A DNA stretch of 64,000 bases from Welwitschia mirabilis (Eukaryota; Gnetophyta; Gnetopsida; Welwitschiales). A program made the position numbers and the translations under genes. The stretch lies in the NCBI GenBank assembly GCA_051453625.1, contig JBOZIK010000001.1, forward strand, positions 79,238,459-79,302,458, in the 5' to 3' direction. Below, in pieces: positions 1 to 10,030 of this stretch; the stretch's first letter is position 1; every line of letters starts with the position of its first letter. The notes beneath the pieces were generated by a model, which saw nothing but the letters and a program-made list of their open reading frames with translations, was not told where the DNA came from and ran no database searches.

Positions 1-1672
1 TCCTCTTATATTAAGGATAGTGCTTAGCAAACTCTCACAAACATTTTTTTCAATATGCATAACATCCAAATTGTGTTAAACATCATGTTCCTATTTACAT
101 GATAGAAACAAAAAAGGTATGAAATGAAATCATAAGAAAGAAAAATAAATCATTACTAAACTACTTTATAAACTTTTGTTACCTTTTAATATGGGAGATT
201 AAATAGTATTGATCTCTTTTTCCATATGTTGTTATGCTATTTCCTACCAAAAGTGACTTTCTTGCATTTCCTATATGATCTTTTAAATTTACTAGTTAGA
301 ATGACCTTTAATTGGTTTTCTTGCTTTCCTTGTTTTGGCATTTTGTCCTCTTTTTTGATGTTTAGAAATGCACTTTCCCCAAGTAAAATCCATGTTCTCA
401 AGCTAGAAAAGAATCTCTTCATTACTTAATGGCATGGGTTCTTCTTCTTCTTCTACTCTACCATTGAAAGATCTCTTCATTCATCTATACTTATGATTCT
501 TATGAAGGAATCTTTTATTCCCATGGTAGCAATATTTTATACTATGAGGCAACCATAACGAATTGATCTTATAAGAACATATGGGACATGCTAATCTTCC
601 CTTCATGCTCCATCCTGATAAGTTTCCATATGTTGAAAAATCATTTATCATCCAAAGTAGCATTGCTTTCATGGTAAAGAACTCCTTCTTTAGTCTATCA
701 TATGTTTGTACTCCCTTATACCATAGTAGCTTCAAATCTTTAATAAGAGGTTGAAGGTACACATCAATATCTTTTCCTGGTTTCTTAGGCCCTGGTATAA
801 GTAAAGAAAGTATCACATATGATCTTTTCATGCATAGCTAGGGTGGTAAGTTATAAAAAACCATCATAACTGACCAACAACTATAAGAAGTAGAAAGCAT
901 ACCAAAAGGATTAAATCCCTCTGTTGCAATACCAAGTCTTACATGTCTGAGTTTGACCTTAAATTCATTGTATGCTTCATCAATACTTTTTCATAAGATA
1001 GAATCTGCTGGATGTCGCATTATTCCATAGTTTATTTTCCTTTTTGAATGCCATATCATATGTTCCGCTATTATGGATGATGCATAAAGCCTTTGTAGCC
1101 TTAGAATTAAGGGAAAGCATCGCAATACTTTAGCAGGTAGTCTTTTGTCTGGTTTACTATCCTTAGGACCTCCCTTTGATTTCCATTTAGATGCACCACA
1201 CCGAGGACATTTATTTTTGTTGTCATGATTCTTCCAATATAACACACAGTTATTAAGGCATGCATGTATTTTATCATATTTCATACCTAGGGAGTTAAGC
1301 ATTCTTTTAAACTTGGAATTGTATTACCTTCTAGAAAAGAGTCATGTAAGAGATCAAACAACATTGAAAATATTGAATTTAATCATCCACCCATTGCTTT
1401 AAAGCTAAGTAATTTGATAATCATAGAAAGCTTTGTATATTTTATGCAACCAGTGTACAATTGCTCCTTGCCTTCTTTGATTAACCTGTCATATTCTGCA
1501 TTTTTCACATCACCACTGAAACTATCAGAATTTGAGAAATCCATGGTGTTTTTTTCTTTATGTGATTTCTCCCCATCATTAAAGAACATAAAGGCTTCTT
1601 TCATCATGGAAACAGGATCATCTTTATTATATTTGGGCCTCTACTTTTTTCATAGTGTTCTTATGATGCTTC
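1..1672 (-). pseudogene. TNP2: TNP2-type CACTA transposase pseudogene, middle part
   Basis: Minus-strand remains of the TNP2 transposase, which in CACTA elements cuts and integrates the element ends. Reading leftward: an acidic linker (1607-1383), a cysteine segment with CPRCGASKWKSKGG (about 1200), the MRHPADSI motif (about 1010), LSLLIPGPKKPGKDIDVYLQ (about 800-740), INDFSTYGNLSGWS-KGRLACP (about 640-590) and HNLDVMHIEKNVCESLL (about 75-25). Residues from 1302 to 481 lie in one frame broken by two stops. At least two stops replace conserved tryptophans (NLPP*LCMKR near 835, LPY*K near 190). A GT...AG intron of 92 bp (91-182) separates LPYWK from the HNLDVMHIEKN block. The protein continues out of the window. 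It is clearly non-functional. Confidence 0.88.
91..182 (-). other. Probable intron in TNP2 pseudogene
   Basis: On the minus strand the exon ending in the degraded LPYWK motif (base 183) is followed by GTAACA (from 182). The next recognisable block, ending in HNLDVMHIEK, starts at base 90 straight after TAAATAG. The 92-bp interval has GT and AG ends, is AT-rich and removes a break in a well-known motif. The intron is inferred from conservation of the flanking peptides; there is no transcript evidence. Confidence 0.6.
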
Positions 1673-1772
1673 NNNNNNNNNNNNNNNNNNNNNNNNNNNN
1701 NNNNNNNNNNNNNNNNNNNNNNNNNNNNNNNNNNNNNNNNNNNNNNNNNNNNNNNNNNNNNNNNNNNNNNNN
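1673..1772. other. Assembly gap (100 N)
   Basis: A run of exactly 100 N. The flanks (991-1672 and 1773-2340) are two diverged copies of the same part of the transposase gene, so the gap sits inside a direct duplication. The gap length looks like a placeholder. Confidence 0.99.
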
Positions 1773-2650
1773 GTATCACAATACTTTGGTAGGTAGTATT
1801 TTATCTAGTTTAATATCCTTAGGACCTCCCTTTGATTTCCATCTAGATGCACCACACTGAGGATATTCATTTTTGTTCTTATGCTCCTTCCAATATAAAA
1901 CACAGTCATTAGGGCATGCATGTATTTTATCATATTTCATACCTAGGGAGTCAAGCATGCTTTTTAATTGATTATAATAACTTGAAATTGTATTACCTTC
2001 TAGAAAAGAGTTATGTAAGAGATCAATCAACATTGAAAATGTTTAATTCTACCATCCACCCATTGCTTTAATGCTAAGCAATTTGATAATCAGAGAAAGC
2101 TTTGTATATTTTATGCAACCAAGGTACAATGGCTCCTTGCCTTCTTTGATTAACCTGTCATATTCTACATTTTTAACATCACCATTGAAGCTATCAGAAT
2201 TTGAGAAATCCATGGTGTTTTTTTCTTCATTTGATTGCTCCCCATCGTTAAAGAACTTAAAGGCTTCTTTCACCATGAAAACAGAATCATCTTGTATTAT
2301 ATTTTGGCCTTTACTTTTTTCATAGTGTTCTTATGATACTTCTCCATGCATAATCCACCTTATGTATGTAAGATCCATGCTTTTGCATAAAAGATGCTCA
2401 AACACAATATTTGGTTATCGATAACAAGTGTTGCAGCATTTTACACATGGACAAAGTATGCCTTGAGGACCAAATGAATTGTTAATCGCAAAATCTATGA
2501 ATGTCTTTACACCATTCTCATACTTCTTACATGTCTTACACATAGTAATATTAGAGAAACAAGTACGTAATATGTATGAAGTTATAGGAATAACTTGAAC
2601 TATAATTGGATAAGTAATACTTATTCATAAACATCCAACTCTTGTCCCTT
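1773..2650 (-). pseudogene. TNP2: TNP2-type transposase pseudogene, N-terminal part with transposase-associated domain
   Basis: Minus-strand 5' portion of the CACTA transposase. The transposase-associated domain (about 2550-2340) shows KYENGVKTFIDFAINNSF, a CPCVKC zinc-binding motif, NIVFEHLLCK and a YIRWIMHGE end. A DKSW motif near 2637-2648, typical of the very start of this domain, suggests a short first exon just upstream; that link is inferred. Next come an acidic linker (2276-2049) and a block reading MLDSLGMKYDKIHACPNDCV, then CPQCGASRWKSKGGPKD-like residues (2033-1776). The linker and cysteine block are repeated across the N gap at 991-1607, so the gene carries an internal duplication or the assembly does. 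Several stops are present. Confidence 0.83.
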
Positions 2651-2760
2651 ACATAAATAGATTTACCAGATGATGATAATGGATATGATGATGCCATTTG
2701 ATGTATTCCTGTAATAGTTTGAACACAAGGTAAATTATTGTAGATGAACATGACAAATAC

Positions 2761-4230
2761 ATCCTTCTTTGCATCTCAATAAATATATTAAGAGGGAAGA
2801 GAAAAAGTCATTACAGTTATATGAGATTCCAAACAATGTAATGGAAAGACAGATGTTTCAAATGCTACATTGGCTCTAGAAGTTGAAGTGGAAGGTGAGA
2901 TCAGCACAAAACAAATTGGTCTATAGATGTGCGTTATGACTCAAGCATTACATCAAATGTTAAGAAATGCATCTAAAGCAGGGTGTACCCTCATATTTCT
3001 TAACTAGATTCATTACAAGGTAGGTCTATTTTATGGGAACCCTAAAGTCATAAGTGGAAAAATTACCTTAAAATTATTTGCATCTCTTTGCCTAGAAATC
3101 TGACATATGGGAAAAGTAAAATCTATCAAAGGAGATGAAGATGCTGGATTTAAGAGTGCATATGAGAAGAAATTATTTTGTAGATGAAGATGTTTATCTA
3201 ATACCAATATGAATCAAATGGAGTAAGTTGTCTAAAAGTTCCAGTCTTGATAATATCAGTCCACAGCAAAAGTTCAATCTTACTACCTCTTTTCAAATGA
3301 GCAATGTATAATGTGATAAAATCTTATGAAGAAACATCCTTGACTCTTATCATTATATGCATACTCTAGACATTCATTTCTTATTTTAATGGTTATTCTT
3401 GTTACCAAATGGGCCTTCTCTAGGTAATCATAACTTTTAGTTGAAAACAATCATTAATGCTTCTCATCTCTTACAAACTCACAGTAGCAGCAGCATCTCA
3501 GCAGCATCTCTAGTTTAATGGCAAGCTACTCTAGTTATAATTATCTCTTGGTTGAGATAAATCAGTGAGGTCTTTACTACTAATATCATTTGCCTCTATG
3601 CTAATTATTTTCTAAAAAGAAAATTACATTAACACAGTTGCAGTTCTTAAGGGAATGTATAGTCCACACTCATTACAAAAATAAATTGAATGACTTCCTA
3701 CTAATATAATTGATAAGGAAATGATCTAAGCATATCACAAAACACAAATGCAGCTTTCCTTTAGCAACATCTCTCTAGCTCTTTAAAAATTTTTTATTTT
3801 AACATGGCTACAAAGGTGATTATTTGCATTTTCTTATCTATGTATGCCTCTAGTTACTGCTTATGGTTTTAGTCTCTCAATAGAAGCTAAAAAGCCTCTT
3901 CTCAATTGGTAAGTGTAACATGAAAATCTAGGATAGAGGGGATGAAAGAAATGATAGCACAGTTGGGAAGCTACCCATTTTCTTGCCATTCTACCCTAGC
4001 CACATACCTTAACATCCACCCTTATAGAAGTAAGCATTCAATAAATTGAACACTATCATCTAAATGCAAGAGGTTTAAACTAAAGAGTGGATTCAGTAAT
4101 GAAAGTAACGTTGGGCCTCTATTATTAGATGGCTTAGATGGACTTGGATTTATTTTATAATCTGAGATGGATTTTGCAGTTTATCCATAACATCCAAATA
4201 ATATGATGACTATCTAAAGGCATCTGTGAG
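2761..4230. other. CACTA interior, no recognised gene (copy A)
   Basis: AT-rich sequence upstream of the transposase start, matched by copy B at about 6590-7910. I see no coding similarity on either strand. The most obvious difference between the copies is a short stretch around 3095-3180 (copy A) that is absent or rearranged near 6790 in copy B. It probably holds the transposase promoter, but I see no motif to support that. Confidence 0.5.
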
Positions 4231-4233
4231 TAG

Positions 4234-4659
4234 ACATATGGCTTCTTGTCCTACATGGAAACTGCTTTGGGTAATCTGTTTCTTTTCGTGGTTTATGGGT
4301 TATTTATGCTCAAGGTTACTTCTTTCTTATCTGATGGGAGTTAGCTTTTTTTGTCTTTTATGGGTCCTATTCTCATTGGCAATTTACTTCTTTTTATTCT
4401 AGGATCTCTGCCATACACGCTTTTCATTCTTATATTTGGTGTATGTGGAATAAAGAAGACTTCTCAGAAGCAAGTAGTCATTAGTATGGGGTTACTTGCT
4501 GGATCAACTCTCATGCTTTTGATAGCTTTGTGGGGATCTTATCTTCTTGTAGAAAAATGTGATCTCAGCCAGAAGGAAGAACTCATAATCATTGATAATC
4601 AAGATACCATGGAATGTAGCCTTTTTGGATTAGGTAGATCTAACCAATATATGGAATAA
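4234..4659 (+). pseudogene. NCL: Captured NCL-type Na+/Ca2+ exchanger fragment (copy A)
   Basis: A fragment of a plant NCL-like cation/Ca2+ exchanger, a membrane antiporter. The plus-strand frame reads TYGFLSYMETALGNLFLF, then VYGFLMLKV-like residues, SDGS, a stop where the family has E (about 4342), a hydrophobic stretch matching GPGIVGGLFLP-LGALPD, MGLLAGST-LML, W-G-- and V-KCDLS, then DNQDT. This follows the order in Arabidopsis-type NCL: a conserved N-terminal Cys-rich end, transmembrane helices and the first exchanger repeat. It appears to cover only the first third of the protein; the EF-hand half is not seen. It lies in a CACTA element, opposite in strand to the transposase, and recurs in copy B. 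It is a transduplicated pseudogene fragment. The family call comes from memory of the family pattern, not from an alignment. Confidence 0.78.
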
Positions 4660-5320
4660 AATCCACCAGTAATTTTTTTGACTATGGTATGGCGGTCATC
4701 ATCAGCATCTGGGTGTCCAATCTGGATATCATGTGCTATGTAGACTACTTTCTCTGTGTTATAAAATTCTTATAGAATCTTAGTGGATGTCTCTCCCTCT
4801 TCCTTCAAAACCAACAAGTCTCCATCCCATTATAACCATAAATAGTCTTAACTATTTGGCATGCAAGCATTCCTCTCCATGCTTTACCTATAAGAAAACT
4901 AGTGTATCTCATTGACTAATTGCCAGCTAATTTACAACTTATTATATTTTTCTCTTTTGGTGATTTTGTGCAAGAAATATCATTTGAGAATATTAAGGGA
5001 TCAAATGGCAAACCTATAAGTAAAACATCATCTACATTATCAATAACAGATAATTCACATAGAAATAATGATGGATTAAATGTGCATTCACTAGAGGAAG
5101 AAAAGGAACATGCATTAAAGTAAAAATGGTATAGAATAGAGTGAATAGCAGAACACTAGCAGGGATCAGAAGTAAGAGTAAGCACAACCAAACGTGCAGC
5201 AGATGAATTAAAAAATAATAATAAAAAAGATGCACAATTATCTACAAAGTTCTAAAATCCTCAAATAAAACCTAAAATATGCACAATTATTAATATTAAA
5301 GCTCTTAAACCTTTTTCTAG
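4660..5320. other. CACTA interior after captured fragment; short open stretch
   Basis: There is no firm gene. A 67-codon plus-strand open frame (4920-5123, containing ENIKGSNGKPISKTSS and a C-terminal SLEEEKEHALK) is kept in copy B at 9218-9430, but with stops there. It could be another captured exon, perhaps a further exon of the exchanger gene, but I cannot match it to any family. Confidence 0.3.
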
Positions 5321-5329
5321 AGATATAAC

Positions 5330-5440
5330 AATCGAGCGACAAGTGACGAGCAAGCACTCTGCTATGCATGAGTGACGAGCAGACAAGTGACGAGCAACAT
5401 GCGATGAGTGAGCACCAAGCAAGCGCATTGAGTAAGTGTT
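5330..5440. repeat. GTGACGAGCA-type short repeat block (copy A)
   Basis: Degenerate 8-10 bp units such as GTGACGAGCA and GCGATGAGTG repeat about eight times in 110 bp. The counterpart in copy B (9590-9720) has more units and has lost most CG dinucleotides. Clustered short repeats near the ends are typical binding sites for the accessory protein (TNPA-type) of CACTA elements. That role is inferred here. Confidence 0.65.
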
Positions 5441-5489
5441 TGGCTAAATTATGCACATTGGGCAAGGGTTTCACTTTTAGCAGCAGGTG

Positions 5490-5716
5490 CGGCTGTATTT
5501 TTTAATTACTTTAAGGTTAACCATTTAAAGCATTTATTTTGTTATAGCGCCCCTTCTAAAGCGTTTGTCAGTTAAACGCCTTAAACATTTTAAAGGCATT
5601 TGTTGCTTAAATGCCTTGAAAGAGCCAAATATTCATTTAAAAACCCCTTAAAAACAGTTGCTAGGGGCTTTTAAGGCATTTATTCAAAACAACGCCTTAA
5701 AAAGGTTTTTTCAACA
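5490..5716. repeat. CACTA subterminal palindromic repeats (copy A)
   Basis: Repeated direct and inverted versions of TTTTAAGGCATTT and AACGCCTTAAAA, for example near 5560-5600 and 5660-5700. Such AAGGC/GCCTT palindromic units are characteristic of CACTA subterminal regions. The block stops abruptly at 5716, where an unrelated TGTAACGCCCC sequence begins. Confidence 0.7.
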
Positions 5717-5831
5717 TGTAACGCCCCAACTTTAATTACCCTAATTAACCATAATTTTTTTTTTTGGTTATTAACTATCATGCGCAACGGAACCTAGGAT
5801 CAAATCCTAATTAGACTCTATTAACACATTA
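5717..5831. repeat. LTR-like fragment inserted in CACTA copy A
   Basis: The CACTA subterminal sequence is interrupted by a sequence starting TGTAACGCCCCAAC, a start common in plant Ty3/gypsy LTRs. After 115 bp it runs into an N gap, so neither the far end nor a target-site duplication can be seen. The family is not assigned. Confidence 0.4.
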
Positions 5832-5931
5832 NNNNNNNNNNNNNNNNNNNNNNNNNNNNNNNNNNNNNNNNNNNNNNNNNNNNNNNNNNNNNNNNNNNNN
5901 NNNNNNNNNNNNNNNNNNNNNNNNNNNNNNN
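5832..5931. other. Assembly gap (100 N)
   Basis: A 100-N run between the LTR-like fragment and the start of CACTA copy B. It hides the junction between the two CACTA copies. Confidence 0.99.
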
Positions 5932-6490
5932 TATATATTTAATGCAACAAGGGTATAATGACTTCTTGCCTTCTTTGATTAACCTATCATATTATGCATT
6001 TTTCACATCACCACTGAAGTTATTAGAATTTGAGAAATCCATGGTGTTTTTTTCTTCATATGATTGCTTCCCGTCATTAAAGAACATAAAGGATTCTTTC
6101 ATCATGGAAACAGGATCATCTTTATTATATTTGGGCCTCTACTTTTTTCATAGTGTTCTTATGATGCTTTCCTATGAATAATCCACCTTATGTATGTAAG
6201 ATTCATGCCTTTGCATAAAATATTCTCAAACACAATATTTGGTTGTCGATAATAAGTGTTGCAACATTTCACACATGGACAAAGTATGCCTTGAGAACTA
6301 AATGAATTATTAATCACAAAATCTATGAACATCTTTTCACCATTCTCATACTCCTTGCATGTCCTACACATACTAATATTAGATAAATAAGTACGTAATA
6401 TGTATGAAGTTATAGGAATAACTTTAAATGTAATTGGATATGTAATACCTATTTATAAACATCCAACTCTTGTCCCTTGCATAAATATAT
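5932..6490 (-). pseudogene. TNP2: TNP2-type transposase N-terminus (copy B)
   Basis: Minus-strand fragment with the transposase-associated domain in one open stretch (6371-6159): KEYENGEKMFIDFVINNSF, CPCVKCCN, NIVFENILCKGM and YIRWIIH. It is followed by the acidic linker seen in copy A. Everything downstream (the catalytic TNP2 domain) is missing because the N gap at 5832-5931 cuts it off. A DKSW-like motif is also present upstream near 6470. The linker part is closer in sequence to 1383-1672 than to 2049-2340. Confidence 0.83.
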
Positions 6491-6589
6491 TTATCAAATG
6501 ATGACAATGGATATGATGATGCCATTTGATGTATTAATATAATAGTCTAAACACAAGGTAAATTATTGTAGATGAACATGACAAATGCA

Positions 6590-7910
6590 TCTTTCTTTAC
6601 ATCTTAATAAAGACATTAAGAGAAAAGAGAAAAAGCCATTACAGTTATATGAGAATCCAGACAATGTAATGGAAAGATAGATGTTTTAAATGCTACATTG
6701 GTTTCCAAAGTTGAAGTGGAAGGTGAGATCAGTGTGCAACAAATTGATCTAGAAGTGTGCCTTATAACTTAAGCATTACATCAAATGCCAGGAAATACAT
6801 CTAAATACCAATCCGAATTAAATAAGATGAAGATGCTGAATTTAAGAGTACATATGAGAAGAAATTCCTTTAGAGATAAAGATGTTGATCTAATACCAAT
6901 CTGAATCAAAGGGAGTAAGTTTTTTAAAAGTTTCAGTTTTGATAATATTAGTCCATAGTAAAAGTTCAATCTTACTACCTTTTTTTAAATGAGTAGTATA
7001 TAATGTGATAAAATATTATGAAGAAATATCCTTGACTCTTGCCATTATATGCATACTATAGACGTTCATTTTTCATTTTAATGATCGTCCTTGTTACCAA
7101 ATGGGCCTTTTCTAGGTAATTATAACTTTTAGTTGAGAACAAGAATTAACGCTTCTCACCTCTTATAAACTCACAGTAGCAGCCGCATCTCTAGTTCAAT
7201 AGCAAGCTACTCTAGTTATAATTATCTCTTGGTTAAGATGAATCAGTGAGGTCTTTACTGCTAATAGCATTTGCCTCTATGCTAATTGTTTTCTAAAAAG
7301 AAAAATACATTAACATAGTTGCAGTTCTTAAGGGAATGTATGATCCACACCCATTACAAAAAGAAATTGAATGACTTCCTACTAATATAGTTGATAAGGA
7401 ATTGATTTGAGCATATCACAAAACACAAATGCAGCTTTCCCTTAGCAAAATCTCTCTAGCTCTTTAAAAATTTTTGATTTTAGCATGGCTACAAAGGTGA
7501 TTATCTACATTTTCTTATCCTTGTATGCCTCTAGTCACTGCTTATGATTTTAGGCCCTCAATAGAAGGTAAAAAGTCTCCTCTCAATTGGTGAATGCAAC
7601 ATGAAAATCCAGGATAGAGGGGATGAAAGAAATGATAGCACAGTTGGGAAGCTGGTCATTTTTTTAACATTCTAGCCCTAGCCACACATCTTAACGCCCA
7701 CCCTCATAGAAGTAAGCATTTAGTAAATTGGACACTATCATCTAAATGCAAGAGGTTTAAAGTAAAGAGTGGATTTAGTGATGAAAGCAATGTTGGACCT
7801 CTACTATTAGATGACTTAGACAAACTTGGATTCATTTTACAATCTGAGATGGGTTTTGAAGTCTATCTATAACATTCAAATAATATGATGACTATCTAAA
7901 GGCATCTATG
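6590..7910. other. CACTA interior, no recognised gene (copy B)
   Basis: Counterpart of 2761-4230. No coding similarity seen on either strand. Confidence 0.5.
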
Positions 7911-7915
7911 AGTAG

Positions 7916-8294
7916 ACATATGGCTTCTTACCCTACATGGAAATCTCTTTGGGTAATCTATTTCTTTTGGTGGTTTATGGATTATTTATGCTCAAGGTTA
8001 CTTCTTTTTTGTCCAATGGAAATGAGCTTTTATTGTCTTTTATGGTTCTAGTCTCATTGGCAATTTACTTTTTTTATTCTAGAAGCTCTATCAGACATGC
8101 TTTTTATTCTTATATTTGGTGTATTTGGAACAAAGAAGATTGCTTAGGAGCAAGTGGTTATTAGTATGGGATTACTTTCTGAATCAACTCTCATGCTTTT
8201 GATACCTTTGTGGGGATCTTGTCTTCTTGTAGAAAAATGTGATCTCAGCCAGAAGGAAGAAATCATAATCATTAATAATCAAGATACCATGGAA
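7916..8294 (+). pseudogene. NCL: Captured NCL-type exchanger fragment (copy B), 5' part
   Basis: Same captured fragment as at 4234-4659. It reads TYGFLPYMEISLGNLF (keeping the family's P in YGFLP, where copy A has S), then VYGLFMLKV and SNGNELLLSFM. Here the codon that is a stop in copy A still encodes E. A net one-base deletion near 8045 then shifts the frame, and the conserved GLLAGST and V-KCDLS parts continue in another frame with changes. The fragment is cut at DNQDTME by the retroposon at 8295 and resumes at 8941. The two copies carry different disabling changes, so the captured piece decayed independently after duplication. Confidence 0.75.
8282..8294. repeat. Target-site duplication, left (AGATACCATGGAA)
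   Basis: Exact direct repeat of 8941-8953. In the empty site of copy A (4602-4614) it occurs once. Confidence 0.85.
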
Positions 8295-8940
8295 ATGCAA
8301 TGTTCCCAGCATAAAAAGTAAAAATATCAAGGCTTTAAGATCCATCCCTCATGCCCTCAGCCAGCAGATAAATTCCAGAGAGGGTGTCCTAAAGTTATCC
8401 AAAAATTTACTAGAATGAGTTTAATCTGTTTCTGATTTGCTTCTCTTAATGTAATACTAGCATTTTAGCTAAGAATAACTCAGATGCATATAGGTTTGGA
8501 ACTTAGAATGAGATCCTACACAACTTGAATTAGACCAATCAAAGAGGCCTCTACATTAAGAGAAGCACCTAGTGATGACATGGCCAAAAGAACGTAGTTT
8601 AAACTGGGTTTTTTAGAGATAAACCTACTTAATCAAGAATAGGAATCAGGAAAGATCTTTGGAGTCAGCCTTACCTTGATCACTAGCTTTTCCTATGCTA
8701 GGCTTATGAGTAATCATTATTACACAGCAGGTTCACAATCATCAGAAGAAAAAAAGGAAAAGATAGTTCATGCTTTTCCATTAGTTTTTTGCTTTGAACT
8801 AATAATTTTCTCAATTTCTAATGTTTTTCTGCTTGGCTTAAAGCCCTAAATTCATCATTCATCCTCTATTTTTTCCTGATTGTAGTATTGGAATTTGTAG
8901 TTATGCATAGTAATGAAAGATTAATCTTCATTCAAAAAAA
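8295..8940 (+). mobile_element. Poly(A)-tailed retroposed sequence with target-site duplication
   Basis: An insertion of about 646 bp, absent from copy A. It is flanked by a direct repeat AGATACCATGGAA (8282-8294 and 8941-8953; 14 bp if the shared A is counted) and ends in an A-rich tail (8934-8940). A long target-site duplication plus poly(A) is the mark of LINE-driven retroposition. The first 123 bp hold a frame without an ATG that ends in a stop at 8418 and contains ALRSIPHALSQQINSREGVL. The rest looks like a 3' untranslated region. It is best read as a 5'-truncated processed pseudogene of an unidentified mRNA; a truncated LINE or a SINE-like element is also possible. Confidence 0.75.
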
Positions 8941-8953
8941 AGATACCATGGAA
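8941..8953. repeat. Target-site duplication, right (AGATACCATGGAA)
   Basis: Follows the A-rich tail directly; the NCL fragment then continues collinearly with copy A (ATGTAGCCTTTTTGG). Confidence 0.85.
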
Positions 8954-9204
8954 TGTAGCCTTTTTGGATTAGGTTGATCTAATCAATCTATGGAATAAAA
9001 TCCATCAAAAACATTTTTGACTGTGGCATGGTGGTCATCATCAACATCTGGTATTCAATCTAGATATCATGCATTAGGTAAACTACTTTCTCTATGCTAT
9101 AAAATTCTTATAGAATCTTAGCAGGTGTCTCTCCCTCTCCCTTCAAAATCAATAGGTCTCCATCCCATTATAACCATAAATAGTATTAACTATTTGGCAT
9201 CCAG

Positions 9205-9214
9205 NNNNNNNNNN
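9205..9214. other. Assembly gap (10 N)
   Basis: A 10-N run inside CACTA copy B. Copy A has about 50 bp at the matching place (about 4865-4915), so the true gap is probably longer than 10 bp. Confidence 0.95.
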
Positions 9215-9589
9215 TGACTGATTGCCAGTGAATTCGCAACTTATTATATTTTTTCTCTTTTAGTGATTTTGTGTAAGAAATGTCATTTAAGAATATTAAG
9301 GGATCAAATGGCACATCTATAAGTGGAACATCATCTGCATTATTAATAATAGATCATTCATAGAGAAATAATAATGGATCAAAGGCGCATTCACTAGAGG
9401 AAGAAAAGAAACATGCATTAAAGTAAAAATGGCATAGAATAGAATGAATAGCAGAACATTGACAGGAATCAGAAATAAGGTAAGCACAACTAAACGCGTA
9501 GCAGATGAATAAAAAGGAACAATAAAAAAGATGCACAATTGTCTACAAAGTTCTAAAATCCTTACTTCTAGAGATATAATGATCAAGCG

Positions 9590-9720
9590 ATAAGCAACAA
9601 GCAAGTGCTCTGCTACATGTGAGTGATGAGTAGACAAGAGACAAGCGACATGTGATGAGTGACTAGCGAGTGATGAGCAAGTGATGAGCTAGCATCGAGT
9701 GAGCAACGAACAAGCATGTT
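9590..9720. repeat. Short repeat block with GATGAGC units (copy B)
   Basis: Counterpart of 5330-5440 with more units (GTGATGAGCA, GAGTGATGAG and similar). CG in the copy A units is mostly TG or CA here, as expected after deamination of methylated cytosines. Confidence 0.6.
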
Positions 9721-9769
9721 AGATGAGTGTTTAGCTAAACCGTGTGCATTGAGCAAGGGCTTTGCTTTT

Positions 9770-10020
9770 AGCAGCCACCTTTTAAGGCATTTGTTTCTTA
9801 ACCACCTTAAAAGATAGGTCCCTTTTAAGGCACTTGTCGGTTAAAGACCTTAAAAGATCAAAAGGATCGCCCCCTTTTAAGCCTTAAAAGAGCCAAATAT
9901 TTAAGGTGCTGATTTAAAAATGTCTTAAGAGCATTTACTGGGGGCTTTTAAGGCATTTATTTAAAAAAACACCCTAATAAAGATGAATTCAATTAAGGTG
10001 TTTATTTAAATAAATTCCTT
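9770..10020. repeat. CACTA subterminal palindromic repeats (copy B)
   Basis: Multiple direct and inverted TTTTAAGGCATTT and CCTTAAAAG units, ending just before the terminal inverted repeat. Confidence 0.7.
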
Positions 10021-10030
10021 AAAAGCCTCT

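Larger units (their letters stand above)
1..5716 (-). mobile_element. CACTA (En/Spm) DNA transposon, copy A, truncated
   Basis: A CACTA-superfamily element whose transposase runs leftward off the window edge. Reading right to left it holds a subterminal repeat block (about 5490-5716), a block of GTGACGAGCA-like short repeats (5330-5440), a captured exchanger gene fragment on the opposite strand (4234-4659), an unassigned stretch (2761-4230) and the TNP2-type transposase (1-2650). Most of it is paralleled, at roughly 88 percent identity by eye, by copy B at 5932-10043. Its right end is cut at 5717, where an LTR-like sequence starts, so no terminal inverted repeat is seen for this copy. The left end lies outside the window. 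The superfamily call rests on the protein and on the terminal repeat kept in copy B. Confidence 0.85.

Noticed and set aside
1414-1860. A 148-codon plus-strand frame spanning the N gap
   Set aside because: Opposite strand of the transposase linker, joined across 100 N.
5330-5440. Possible CRISPR-like short repeats
   Set aside because: Units are degenerate, irregularly spaced and lack unique spacers, and the genome is a plant; they fit CACTA subterminal repeats.
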